From positions 62,001 to 126,000 of the forward strand of contig JBFWUB010000007.1 of the NCBI GenBank assembly GCA_050247515.1: DNA of 64,000 nucleotides, in the 5' to 3' direction. The notes under the pieces are model-generated. The model was not told the origin of the DNA. It searched no databases and worked only from the letters and a program-made list of their open reading frames with translations. The position numbers were made by a program, and so were the translations under genes. How positions within the stretch are numbered: position 1 is the stretch's first letter; each line of letters starts with the position of its first letter. Source of the DNA: RAM1 sp050247515 (lineage in GTDB: Bacteria; Pseudomonadota; Gammaproteobacteria; Burkholderiales; Burkholderiaceae_C). Shown here in pieces: positions 57,405 to 64,000 of the stretch.

Positions 57405-58145
57405 TTATCGGGGTGCGGCCAGCAGCTGGGCGGCACGCTGGTCGTTCTGCTCTGCGTTCTGCAAAAGCTTCATCTGGGTTTCAAACTGGCGCGCGGCCGA
57501 GATCATGTTCACCATGGCCTCCACCACGTTGACGTTGCTGCCCTCCAGCGAGCCGGCGATCACGCGCACGGTCGCGTCGGTGGGCAGGTCTTCACCGTTC
57601 ACGTCGCGCAGCAGGCCGTCGGCCCCCTTGCGCAGCGGCGTTTCCTCGGTGGGTTTCACAAGCTTGATGCGGCCCACGGTCTGGGCCGGGCCGCCGCCGC
57701 CGGGATGGGCGGTCACGGTGCCGTCGGCGGCAATGCTCACCTGCGAGCCTGCGGGAATGGTCAGCGGGCCGCCGTCGCCCAGCACGTTCAGGCCGCCGCT
57801 GGTGGTCAGCACGCCTTCGGGCGTGACGTCAAAGCTGCCGTTGCGGGTGTAGGCCTCGGTGCCGTTGGCCGACTGCACGGCGATGTAGCCTTCGCCATTG
57901 AGTGCCACGTCCAGCGCGCGGCCGGTGGCCTGGATCGGGCCCGAATGCGCGTCAAAGCCGGCCGTGGCCTCCAGCGACACCACCCGCGTGCTGGCACCGT
58001 CGCCGCGCACCGGCACGGCGCGGAATGCCACCTGGTCGGCGCGGTAGCCGGTGGTGTTGGCATTGGCCAGGTTCTGCGTCAGGCTGTCCTGGCGCTGCAT
58101 CGTGGCGCGGGCGGCTGATGCGGCGGTGTAGATCAGGCGGTCCAT
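57405..58145 (-). CDS. flgF: Flagellar proximal rod protein FlgF
   Basis: The 246-residue rod subunit FlgF. It starts MDRLIYTAASAARATMQRQ and carries QNLANANTTGYRADQ near the N-terminus and EGSNVNVVEAMVNMISAARQFE near the C-terminus (read in parts). Spacing to flgE and flgG is about 20 bases on each side. Confidence 0.95.
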   Translation of the reverse strand: MDRLIYTAASAARATMQRQDSLTQNLANANTTGYRADQVAFRAVPVRGDGASTRVVSLEATAGFDAHSGPIQATGRALDVALNGEGYIAVQSANGTEAYTRNGSFDVTPEGVLTTSGGLNVLGDGGPLTIPAGSQVSIAADGTVTAHPGGGGPAQTVGRIKLVKPTEETPLRKGADGLLRDVNGEDLPTDATVRVIAGSLEGSNVNVVEAMVNMISAARQFETQMKLLQNAEQNDQRAAQLLAAPR

Positions 58146-58167
58146 GGTTCAGGCGTGTGGGGTGGGC

Positions 58168-59478
58168 TTAGCGCAGGTTGACCAGCGTGGACAGGACCTG
58201 GTCCTGGGTCTTGATGGTCTGGGCGTTGGCCTGGTAGGCGCGCTGCGCGGTGATCATGTCCACCAGCTGCTGCGTCAGGTCCACGTTGGATTCCTCCAGC
58301 GCGCCGCCTTGCAGCTCGCCCAGGTTGGCGGTGCCCGGCGCGCTCAGTGCGGCGGGGCCGGAATCCGGTGTTTCGCGCCACAGGTTGCCGCCGGCGGACA
58401 CCAGGCCCTGCTCGTTGCGGAAGTCCGCCAGCGCAATCTGCGCGGCGTCCAGGGTCTTGCCGTTGGAATAGCGCGCCTGCACCATGCCGTTGCCGCCGAT
58501 GCCAAAGCCGGTGAGGCTGCCGGGCGCGTAGCCGTCCTGCGTGGCGGCGGTCACGCCAAAGGGGCTGCCGTACTGCGATGTGCCGGTGAACGAAATCGTG
58601 ACGGGCGCGCTGGTGACCGAGGCCGACGGCGGCACCGGCAGCGTGGACGCGGCAAACGGAATGTCCAGCGTCAGGCCGCCCGCGGTCAGCGCGCCGCCGG
58701 CCAGCGTGCCGCTGTTGGTGGCGTCCATGGTGCCGTCGGGGTTGAAGGTCAGGCGCCCGGCCGGGTCCTGCGGTGCGCCGGGGGCGCTCAAGGCGGGCAC
58801 CGGCACGCCTTCGTGCGAGGCGTAGACCTCCCATTCGTTGTCCACCGCCGTGCGGCGGAAATACAGCGACAGCACCTGCTCGTTGCCCTGCTGGTCATAC
58901 ACCGCCACCGAGGTGGTGGACGCATAGGTGGACGCGTCGTCCAGCGCAAAGCCGGGCGCGGTGGGCGCGGGCGCGGGCGTGCGCGCGTCCAGGTTCAGCT
59001 GCATCGCGGCCTTGGTGGTCACGTGCGGGCCGATGCCCTGCGCGGGCAGCTGGATGTTGCCGGCCACGCCGCCGGCCTTGCCGGTGGTGGCGTCTACCTG
59101 GTAGCCCTGCAGGCGCAGGCCCGAGCCGGTGACGATGAAGCCCTGGTTGTCCAGCTGGAACTGGCCGTTGCGGGTGTAGGCCGCTTCGCCGCCGGGCTGC
59201 GCCACGCGGAAGAAGCCCCGGCCGTTGATGGCCATGTCCATGGGGTTGTCGGTGGTGCGCAGGCTGCCCTGGATGAACTGCTGCGTCACGCCCGACACGC
59301 GCACGCCCATGCCGGTGGCCACGCCCCACTGGTTGGACGCCACGTTGGCGTACACGTCGGAAAATTCGGCGCGCGATGACTTGGCGCCCACGGTGTTGGC
59401 GTTGGCAATGTTGTTGCCGATCACTTCGAGGTTGCGGGACGCGGCGTTCAGGCCGCTGATGCCTTGCTGGAAGCTCAT
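58168..59478 (-). CDS. flgE: Flagellar hook protein FlgE
   Basis: The 436-residue hook subunit, exported through the flagellar type III path. The N-terminal FQQGISGLNAASRNLEVIG and NIANANTVGAKSSRAEFSD, and the C-terminal ESNVDLTQQLVDMITAQRAY, are the conserved ends that form the inner hook tube; the central region is surface-exposed and variable. Confidence 0.96.
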   Translation of the reverse strand: MSFQQGISGLNAASRNLEVIGNNIANANTVGAKSSRAEFSDVYANVASNQWGVATGMGVRVSGVTQQFIQGSLRTTDNPMDMAINGRGFFRVAQPGGEAAYTRNGQFQLDNQGFIVTGSGLRLQGYQVDATTGKAGGVAGNIQLPAQGIGPHVTTKAAMQLNLDARTPAPAPTAPGFALDDASTYASTTSVAVYDQQGNEQVLSLYFRRTAVDNEWEVYASHEGVPVPALSAPGAPQDPAGRLTFNPDGTMDATNSGTLAGGALTAGGLTLDIPFAASTLPVPPSASVTSAPVTISFTGTSQYGSPFGVTAATQDGYAPGSLTGFGIGGNGMVQARYSNGKTLDAAQIALADFRNEQGLVSAGGNLWRETPDSGPAALSAPGTANLGELQGGALEESNVDLTQQLVDMITAQRAYQANAQTIKTQDQVLSTLVNLR

Positions 59479-59505
59479 GGTGTGTTCCTTGGGGTGTTCG
59501 GGGTA

Positions 59506-60177
59506 TTACAGAAATGACTTCACGTCGGCATACGGGCGGATGCCCGCGCTGCCCAGATCGACCTGCACGCCGGCGCTGCTGTTGGACACCGACTGCACGC
59601 GCGCCGCGGCCAGCGTGGTGGCGTCCACCGGCTTGCCGGCGGCACTGGCGGCCACGCGCAGGCGGTAGCTGCCTTCGGGGGCGGGCTTGCCGTCGTGGCG
59701 CAGGCCGTCCCAGCTGAAGCCGCGCACACCGGTGCCCGAGGCGCCCAGCGCCAGCGTGCGCACGGTGTTTCCGCCCGCGTCCAGGATGTCCACGTTGACG
59801 GTGTCGGCGGCGCGGGCGAGCTCCACGCCACCCTTGGCCACGCCGTCTGCCAGCGACAGCGCATTGCCGGACACCAGCACGTCGCGCCCCGGCAGCTGCG
59901 TGGCTGACTGGGCCTGCAGCGCGGTAAAGCTGGCCAGCAGCGATTCCACCGTGCCGTTGAGCTTTTCAATGCCGCCGACCATGTTGATCTGCGCGATCTG
60001 GCTGGTCATCTGCGCGTTGTCCATGGGGCTCAGCGGGTCCTGGTTTTTCATCTGCGCGACCAGCAGCTTCATGAAGCGGTCCTGCTGCTCGGCGGCGCTG
60101 GCGCCGCCCACGCTGTTCAGGGCGGCAGCGCCCGCGTTTGCGGGTGCAGTGGTGTTGTTGACGGTGCTGACAGCCAT
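59506..60177 (-). CDS. flgD: Flagellar hook assembly (cap) protein FlgD
   Basis: FlgD caps the growing hook. The 223-residue protein shows the conserved N-terminal block FMKLLVAQMKNQDPLSPMDN, TSQIAQINMVGGIEKLN, then a C-terminal Ig/tudor-like region (GFSWDGLRHDGKPAPEGSY, read in parts). It lies 10 bases after flgC and 27 before flgE. Confidence 0.95.
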   Translation of the reverse strand: MAVSTVNNTTAPANAGAAALNSVGGASAAEQQDRFMKLLVAQMKNQDPLSPMDNAQMTSQIAQINMVGGIEKLNGTVESLLASFTALQAQSATQLPGRDVLVSGNALSLADGVAKGGVELARAADTVNVDILDAGGNTVRTLALGASGTGVRGFSWDGLRHDGKPAPEGSYRLRVAASAAGKPVDATTLAAARVQSVSNSSAGVQVDLGSAGIRPYADVKSFL

Positions 60178-60187
60178 GGTGTTTTCC

Positions 60188-60592
60188 TTACTGGCCCATC
60201 TGCAGGGTCTTGGACAGCAGCGTGCGCGCCGTGTTCATGACCTCCACGTTGTTCTGGTACGAGCGCGACGCCGAGATCATGTTGACCATCTCGTCGACCA
60301 CGCTCACGTTGGAATGCGTCACATAACCCTCGGCATCGGCCATGGGGTGGGCGGGCTCATGGATGCGCCGCCCGGGGGTCTGGTTCTCTGAAATGCCGGC
60401 CACGCGCACACCGGCCACGCCGCTGGCGTCGGCAGCCTCGGCCTGGAAGCTCAGCTGGCGCGCCTTGTAGGGCTGGCCGTCGGGGCCGGCCACCGAATCG
60501 GCGTTGGCCATGTTGGAGGCCACCACGTTCAGGCGTTTGCTCTGCGCGGAGACCGCGCTGCCCGAGATGGAGAACACATTGAACAGTGACAT
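60188..60592 (-). CDS. flgC: Flagellar proximal rod protein FlgC
   Basis: The 134-residue rod subunit FlgC. N-terminal FNVFSISGSAVSAQSKRLNV and ASNMANADSV and C-terminal YVTHSNVSVVDEMVNMISA are typical. ATG 60592 (MSLFNVFS) is the family start; an in-frame codon at 60607 adds five residues and would nearly touch flgB. Confidence 0.95.
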   Translation of the reverse strand: MSLFNVFSISGSAVSAQSKRLNVVASNMANADSVAGPDGQPYKARQLSFQAEAADASGVAGVRVAGISENQTPGRRIHEPAHPMADAEGYVTHSNVSVVDEMVNMISASRSYQNNVEVMNTARTLLSKTLQMGQ

Positions 60593-60607
60593 GAAAAAAG
60601 TCCTCAA

Positions 60608-61006
60608 TTACTGGCCGGTGATGGCCGACAACATGGTCTTGACGTCGCTGTTGATGAAGCGCAGCGTGGCCTCATAGCGCATGGCGTTGTCGGCAAAGCT
60701 GGCGCGTTCGCGGTCCAGGTCCACGGTGTTGCCGTCCAGGCTGGGCTGCTCGGCGTTGCGCCACAGCAGCGTGACCTGGGGTTGACCGTCGGCCGAGCCG
60801 TTGCCGTGCAGGTGGCGCCTGGACGTGCGCACCGCGCCGCTGGCGTCGCCGCGGGCTTCGGCCAGCGCGGCGGCAAAGTCGAAATCGCGGGCCTTGAAGC
60901 CCGGCGTGTCGGCGTTGGCAATGTTGCCCGCCAGCACCTTCTGGCGCTGCGACAGCAGGTCCAGCGCCTTGCCGTGGCTGTCCAGACGTTGGGTGAAGAT
61001 GTCCAT
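60608..61006 (-). CDS. flgB: Flagellar proximal rod protein FlgB
   Basis: The 132-residue rod subunit FlgB, first gene of the flgBCDEFGHIJKL run. Conserved parts are LLSQRQKVLAGNIANADTPG and FKARDFDFAAAL at the N-terminus and NAMRYEATLRFINSDVKTM near the C-terminus. It is divergent from flgA with 163 bases between, where a flagellar class II promoter is expected. Confidence 0.95.
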   Translation of the reverse strand: MDIFTQRLDSHGKALDLLSQRQKVLAGNIANADTPGFKARDFDFAAALAEARGDASGAVRTSRRHLHGNGSADGQPQVTLLWRNAEQPSLDGNTVDLDRERASFADNAMRYEATLRFINSDVKTMLSAITGQ

Positions 61007-61169
61007 ATCGGTAGTGCAGGGGTTGGGTTGACCGGTTGCTGCAAAGTATGGAAGCCGGGGTCAAAACTTAAGCGCCGATAAAGCGCGGGTTTGGGGGGCT
61101 TTTGGGGCTTAGGCCCTGTGGGGGTGCGTCCTATATTTGTGCCATCCCCTGATTGCCCTGGAGCCTTCC

Positions 61170-61874
61170 ATGCCTGTTCGATCCCTCTTCCTGTCCGCCC
61201 TGGCCGCGGCCGCCCTGGTGGGCCTGCATGGCGCCCATGCACAGCCGGTGGCGGTGGATGAAAACGCCCTGCGCAGCTTTGCGTCAGCGCAGGTGGCGGG
61301 CGCCAATGGCGATTACGTGAGCCGCTTTGACGTGCGGATCGGCAGCCTGGACGCCCTGGCGCAGGTGGCGCCGTGCCGGCGCAGCGAGCCCTTTTTGCCG
61401 TCGGGCGCGCGCCTGTGGGGCCGCAGCTCGATCGGCCTGCGCTGCGTGGATGGCGCAACCTGGACGGTGATGCTGCCCGTGGTGGTGACGGCCTGGGGCC
61501 GCGCCGTGGTGGCCGCTACGCCTTTGAGCGCCGGCGTGGTACTGGCCGCCACCGACCTGCGCGAAGGCGAGGTCGAGCTGACCCGCGAGGGCACGGGCGT
61601 GACGCGTGACGCCCAGGCGCTGGCCGGGCGCACCCTGCTGCGCGGCCTGCAGCCGGGCCAGGCGGTGCGCATCGACATGGTGCGCGCCACCCCGGTGGTG
61701 ATGGCCGGCGACCCGGTGCGCCTGCGCATCCTGGGCGCGGGCTTCATCGTCACGTCCAGTGGGCAGGCCATGAACACGGCCGCCGACGGCCAGAGCGTGC
61801 GCGTGCGCACCGAGCTGGGCAAGGTGCTGACCGGCGTGGCCCGCGAAGGCCGCCAGGTCGAAGTGACGCTCTGA
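61170..61874 (+). CDS. flgA: Flagellar basal-body P-ring formation chaperone FlgA
   Basis: FlgA is a periplasmic chaperone for P-ring assembly. The 234-residue precursor has a signal peptide (cut near AHAQ) and a C-terminal SAF-like domain with LVLAATDLREGEV-like segments (VVLAATDLREGEV, GRTLLRGLQPGQAV) and the terminal VRVRTELGKVLTGVAR. ATG 61170 starts the signal peptide. Divergent from flgB. Confidence 0.92.
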   Translation: MPVRSLFLSALAAAALVGLHGAHAQPVAVDENALRSFASAQVAGANGDYVSRFDVRIGSLDALAQVAPCRRSEPFLPSGARLWGRSSIGLRCVDGATWTVMLPVVVTAWGRAVVAATPLSAGVVLAATDLREGEVELTREGTGVTRDAQALAGRTLLRGLQPGQAVRIDMVRATPVVMAGDPVRLRILGAGFIVTSSGQAMNTAADGQSVRVRTELGKVLTGVAREGRQVEVTL

Positions 61875-61921
61875 AAACGCGGCCTGCCAGAAAAGGCACA
61901 TAAAAACCCCTGTTCTTGCCC

Positions 61922-61948
61922 TTTAGTTTTGAAAAACGCCGCCGAATA
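61922..61948 (+). promoter_or_regulatory. Sigma-28 (FliA)-like promoter of flgM
   Basis: TTTAGTTT (61922-61929), an exact 11-base spacer, and GCCGAATA (61941-61948) resemble the FliA consensus TAAAGTTT-N11-GCCGATAA (6 of 8 in each box). It lies 38 bases before the flgM start, so flgM and flgN are probably late, FliA-dependent genes, as in enterobacteria. Confidence 0.7.
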
Positions 61949-61985
61949 ATGGGGACAGGCCGCACCCGGCCCCCTGGAGATTTCC

Positions 61986-62312
61986 ATGAAGATTGGTCCG
62001 TCCACCGCCCCGTCCGCCGCGCCCGCCGTCTCTGACCCGGCGCTGCGCACCGCCTCGCCGGCCGGCACCGCCGCCGGTCTGGCGCCGGTTGCCCCCGTTG
62101 CCAGAACACGCGCCACCGACCAGGTGGACCTGTCGGCCGCCGGTGCCCGGATCGGCACGATGGACGGCGCGAGCGACTTTGACAGCGCCAAGGTGGACGC
62201 GATCCGCCAGGCCATCCGCGACGGCAAGTTCAGCGTGAACGCCGGCGCGATTGCCGACCGCCTGATCGCCGACGCCACCTCGCTGCTGGGTCCGCGCACG
62301 CCGTCGGCCTGA
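61986..62312 (+). CDS. flgM: Anti-sigma-28 factor FlgM
   Basis: FlgM holds FliA inactive until it is exported through the finished hook-basal body. The 108-residue protein has a disordered alanine/proline-rich N-terminus and the conserved C-terminal helices DQVDLSAAG and FDSAKVDAIRQAIRDGKFSV, NAGAIADRLI. A GGAG ribosome-binding site precedes the ATG. Confidence 0.93.
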   Translation: MKIGPSTAPSAAPAVSDPALRTASPAGTAAGLAPVAPVARTRATDQVDLSAAGARIGTMDGASDFDSAKVDAIRQAIRDGKFSVNAGAIADRLIADATSLLGPRTPSA

Positions 62313-62326
62313 TCCCGGAGCCACCC

Positions 62327-62713
62327 ATGGCTGCCCTTCCTGCCCTGAAGGCGCCCGCTGCGGTGGCCCAGCTGACCACGCTGCTCGCGCAGCATGGCGA
62401 CGCCATCCTGCACGGCCGCGCCGACGAGCTGCCCGCGCTGCACCAGGCCATCCAGGCCGGCCTGCGCCAGCTGGTCGCGTCAGGCTGGCGCATCCGCAGC
62501 CGCGACGACCGCCTGTGGCTGCAGAACCTGTTGCAGACCACCGAGGCCAGCCAGACCATGCTGGCGCGCCGCCAGCTGGCCATCCAGCAATCGCTGGACG
62601 CCCTGGGCGCCGGCAGCGCCGCATTGAAGGAAGTGCAGGCCCAGCGCCTGTACGCCAGCGCCGGGCGCATGGGCGCGCCGGTCTTGCGCGGGCAGGGCTA
62701 CGTGAGCGCCTGA
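62327..62713 (+). CDS. flgN: Flagella synthesis protein FlgN (export chaperone)
   Basis: FlgN is the cytosolic export chaperone for FlgK and FlgL, both encoded in this window. The 128-residue all-helical protein fits the FlgN family in length and position, 14 bases after flgM. Sequence conservation in this family is low, so the call rests strongly on context. Confidence 0.85.
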   Translation: MAALPALKAPAAVAQLTTLLAQHGDAILHGRADELPALHQAIQAGLRQLVASGWRIRSRDDRLWLQNLLQTTEASQTMLARRQLAIQQSLDALGAGSAALKEVQAQRLYASAGRMGAPVLRGQGYVSA

Positions 62714-62839
62714 AACCGCCGCGCTGCGGCTGCCTGCTTGACCTGCCTCAATACGCAGGCGTACGCTGCGCGGGTAGCATCAAAACCGTACAAGAAAGTG
62801 CCCACGGCGGCACACGGGCAGGACAGGCAGGAGGCGAGC

Positions 62840-63694
62840 ATGGATGCGCGCATTGCGAAGCGTCACAACATCCACGTCAGCGGCGACGGACCGGTGACGC
62901 TGATCTTTGTGCATGGCCTGGGCACCGGCCAGCAGGTGTGGCATCCGATCGCACCGGCGTTCAGCGACCGCTATCGCGTGGTGCTGGTGGACCTGATGGG
63001 GTGCGCGGGCGCCCGGCTTGTAACCGATGAGCTGGCACGCTACGAAACGCTGGACGGCCACGCTGCCGACCTGGTGGACATCGCGGCCATGTTCCACCCC
63101 GGCCGCACCGTGCTGGTGGTGCACTCCGTGGGCGCGATGATCGGCCTGCTGGCCGACCTGAAGGCGCCGCAGCTGTTTGATGCGCACGTCATGGTGGCGC
63201 CGTCGCCGTGCTACATGAACCTGCCCGGCTACGAGGGCGGGTTTGAGCCGGCTGCCATTGAGGGCTTCATGACGGCCATCGACCAGGACATACCCGCCTG
63301 GGCTCAGGCCATGGCCCCTGCCATGATGGGCGACGTGCCGCCCGGTCCGTTGTCGGCGCAGCTGGTCGACATGCTGTGCCAGGCCGATCCGCGGGCGCTG
63401 CGCCGCTTTGCGCGGGCCACCTTCATGTGCGATATGCGCGACCAGCTGCCCAGCCTGGTCAAGCCGGTGGCGGTGCTGCAGTGCACCAACGACATGGTGG
63501 CGCCCCTGGCCGTGGGCCGGTACATGCGCGCCAGGCTGCCCGATTGCAACCTGAGCCTGATCGACTGCGCGGGGCACTTCCCGCAGCTGCGTGCGCCGCA
63601 GCAATGCATTGACGCCACCGCCGCGTTCCTGGACAGCCTGGGCCTTTTGGGCGGTGCGCCGCTGCCAGCGGTAGCGGCGCTGGGCAGTGCGTGA
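62840..63694 (+). CDS. RsbQ/KAI2-like alpha/beta hydrolase
   Basis: A 284-residue alpha/beta hydrolase resembling RsbQ, the energy-stress partner of RsbP in Bacillus, and plant KAI2/D14 receptors. Family-like parts are HNIHVSGDGPVTLIFVHGLG (split), the GTGQQVWHPIAPAF segment, the nucleophile in VVHSVGAMIGLLA, the acid in CTNDMVAPL and the histidine in CAGHFPQL. A GGAGG ribosome-binding site supports ATG 62840. It follows flgN by 126 bases but its link to motility is unproven, and no RsbP-type phosphatase gene is next to it. Confidence 0.82.
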   Translation: MDARIAKRHNIHVSGDGPVTLIFVHGLGTGQQVWHPIAPAFSDRYRVVLVDLMGCAGARLVTDELARYETLDGHAADLVDIAAMFHPGRTVLVVHSVGAMIGLLADLKAPQLFDAHVMVAPSPCYMNLPGYEGGFEPAAIEGFMTAIDQDIPAWAQAMAPAMMGDVPPGPLSAQLVDMLCQADPRALRRFARATFMCDMRDQLPSLVKPVAVLQCTNDMVAPLAVGRYMRARLPDCNLSLIDCAGHFPQLRAPQQCIDATAAFLDSLGLLGGAPLPAVAALGSA

Positions 63695-63797
63695 GACGGG
63701 CGCCCCCGCTGGACAGTTCCAAACCAATGCGAACGCCTTTGGCCGGTGCGCAGGCCCCTTGAGTCTGGCGCGGACGGTGCATGCGCATAATCCGCCC

Positions 63798-64000
63798 ATG
63801 TCACTTCTAGGACCCGCAGCCATCGCCATGTGGTGGGACATGGCCCCCGCCCACCGCAGCGAATTTGAAGACTGGCATTCGCACGAGCACTTCCCTGAGC
63901 GCCTGGGCATCCCCGGCTTTCTGCGCGGCTCGCGCTGGGCTGATGCAGCGGGCGGTGACGGTTTCTTCGTGATGTACGAGCTGGATGCTTATGAGACGCT
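63798..64000 (+). CDS. EthD/dimeric alpha-beta barrel-like protein, 5' part only
   Basis: The first 67 codons of a gene that runs off the right edge. WWDMAPAHRSEFEDWHSHEHF and ERLGIPGFLRGSRW (each read in parts) resemble EthD-like or related dimeric alpha/beta-barrel proteins, where WH..EH motifs are common. The role is unknown. It follows the RsbQ-like gene on the same strand by about 100 bases. Confidence 0.55.
   Translation, partial: MSLLGPAAIAMWWDMAPAHRSEFEDWHSHEHFPERLGIPGFLRGSRWADAAGGDGFFVMYELDAYET

Noticed and set aside
61074..61081. Exact sigma-28 -10 box GCCGATAA upstream of flgA
   Set aside because: No matching TAAA-type -35 is found at 11 or 15 bases upstream (the sequence there is CCGGGGTC), so it was not called a promoter.

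Overview
The window reads as the chromosome of a GC-rich betaproteobacterium, most likely Burkholderiales and close to Comamonadaceae. The support is the overall codon usage, the gene families present (DUF2917, DUF4136, DUF6279 and DUF2905 proteins, MidA-type methyltransferase, TtcA, HDOD protein), the complete flg cluster, and intergenic repeats typical of that group. No tRNA, rRNA, CRISPR array or transposase gene was found.

Region 1 (1-9499, minus strand) is a type I restriction-modification operon carrying extra genes: hsdM, an AlbA_2/Schlafen-type ATP-binding protein gene, hsdS, a PtuA-like AAA ATPase gene, a PtuB-like HNH nuclease gene and hsdR, which runs off the left edge. Four of the five junctions are 4-base ATGA overlaps and the fifth is a 26-base overlap. 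A Septu-type pair is therefore built into the RM transcription unit between specificity and restriction subunits. It follows, with a 26-base overlap, a membrane protein gene that appears to fuse a sterol-desaturase/alkylglycerol-monooxygenase-like domain to a YhhN lysoplasmalogenase-like domain.

Region 2 (11.2-39.8 kb) is mostly housekeeping: a D-threonine aldolase-like enzyme, a histidine phosphatase, ttcA, folB with a pteridine-reductase-like SDR, cca, dapA, a GST, mgtC-like, slt, 5-formyl-THF cyclo-ligase, a LysR gene with its divergent target, tfoX-like, tetR-gntK-MBL, a NarL-type two-component pair beside an Fnr-like regulator, and glmU. Two ~420-bp elements (22551-22971 and 28903-29321) are near-identical, lie in opposite orientation, and are themselves imperfect palindromes. 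The base composition of the flanking DNA switches strand at each of them.

Region 3 (39.8-47.7 kb) is accessory DNA around glmS. Between glmU and the lrp-glmS pair lie an N-terminal-half MreB-like protein, a HExxH peptidase-like protein, two small exported proteins and a HEPN-motif protein, partly in visibly AT-richer DNA. After glmS come a GSU2403-type nucleotidyltransferase-fold protein, whose start codon sits directly behind a 13-bp perfect hairpin, and a mazEF-type toxin-antitoxin pair with a clear promoter and operators.

Region 4 (47.7-64 kb) has a patatin-like phospholipase with an internal membrane block, an HDOD protein, and the flagellar cluster flgBCDEFGHIJKL (minus strand) divergent from flgA-flgM-flgN, with a sigma-28-like promoter before flgM. 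The right end holds an RsbQ-like alpha/beta hydrolase and the start of an EthD-like protein.
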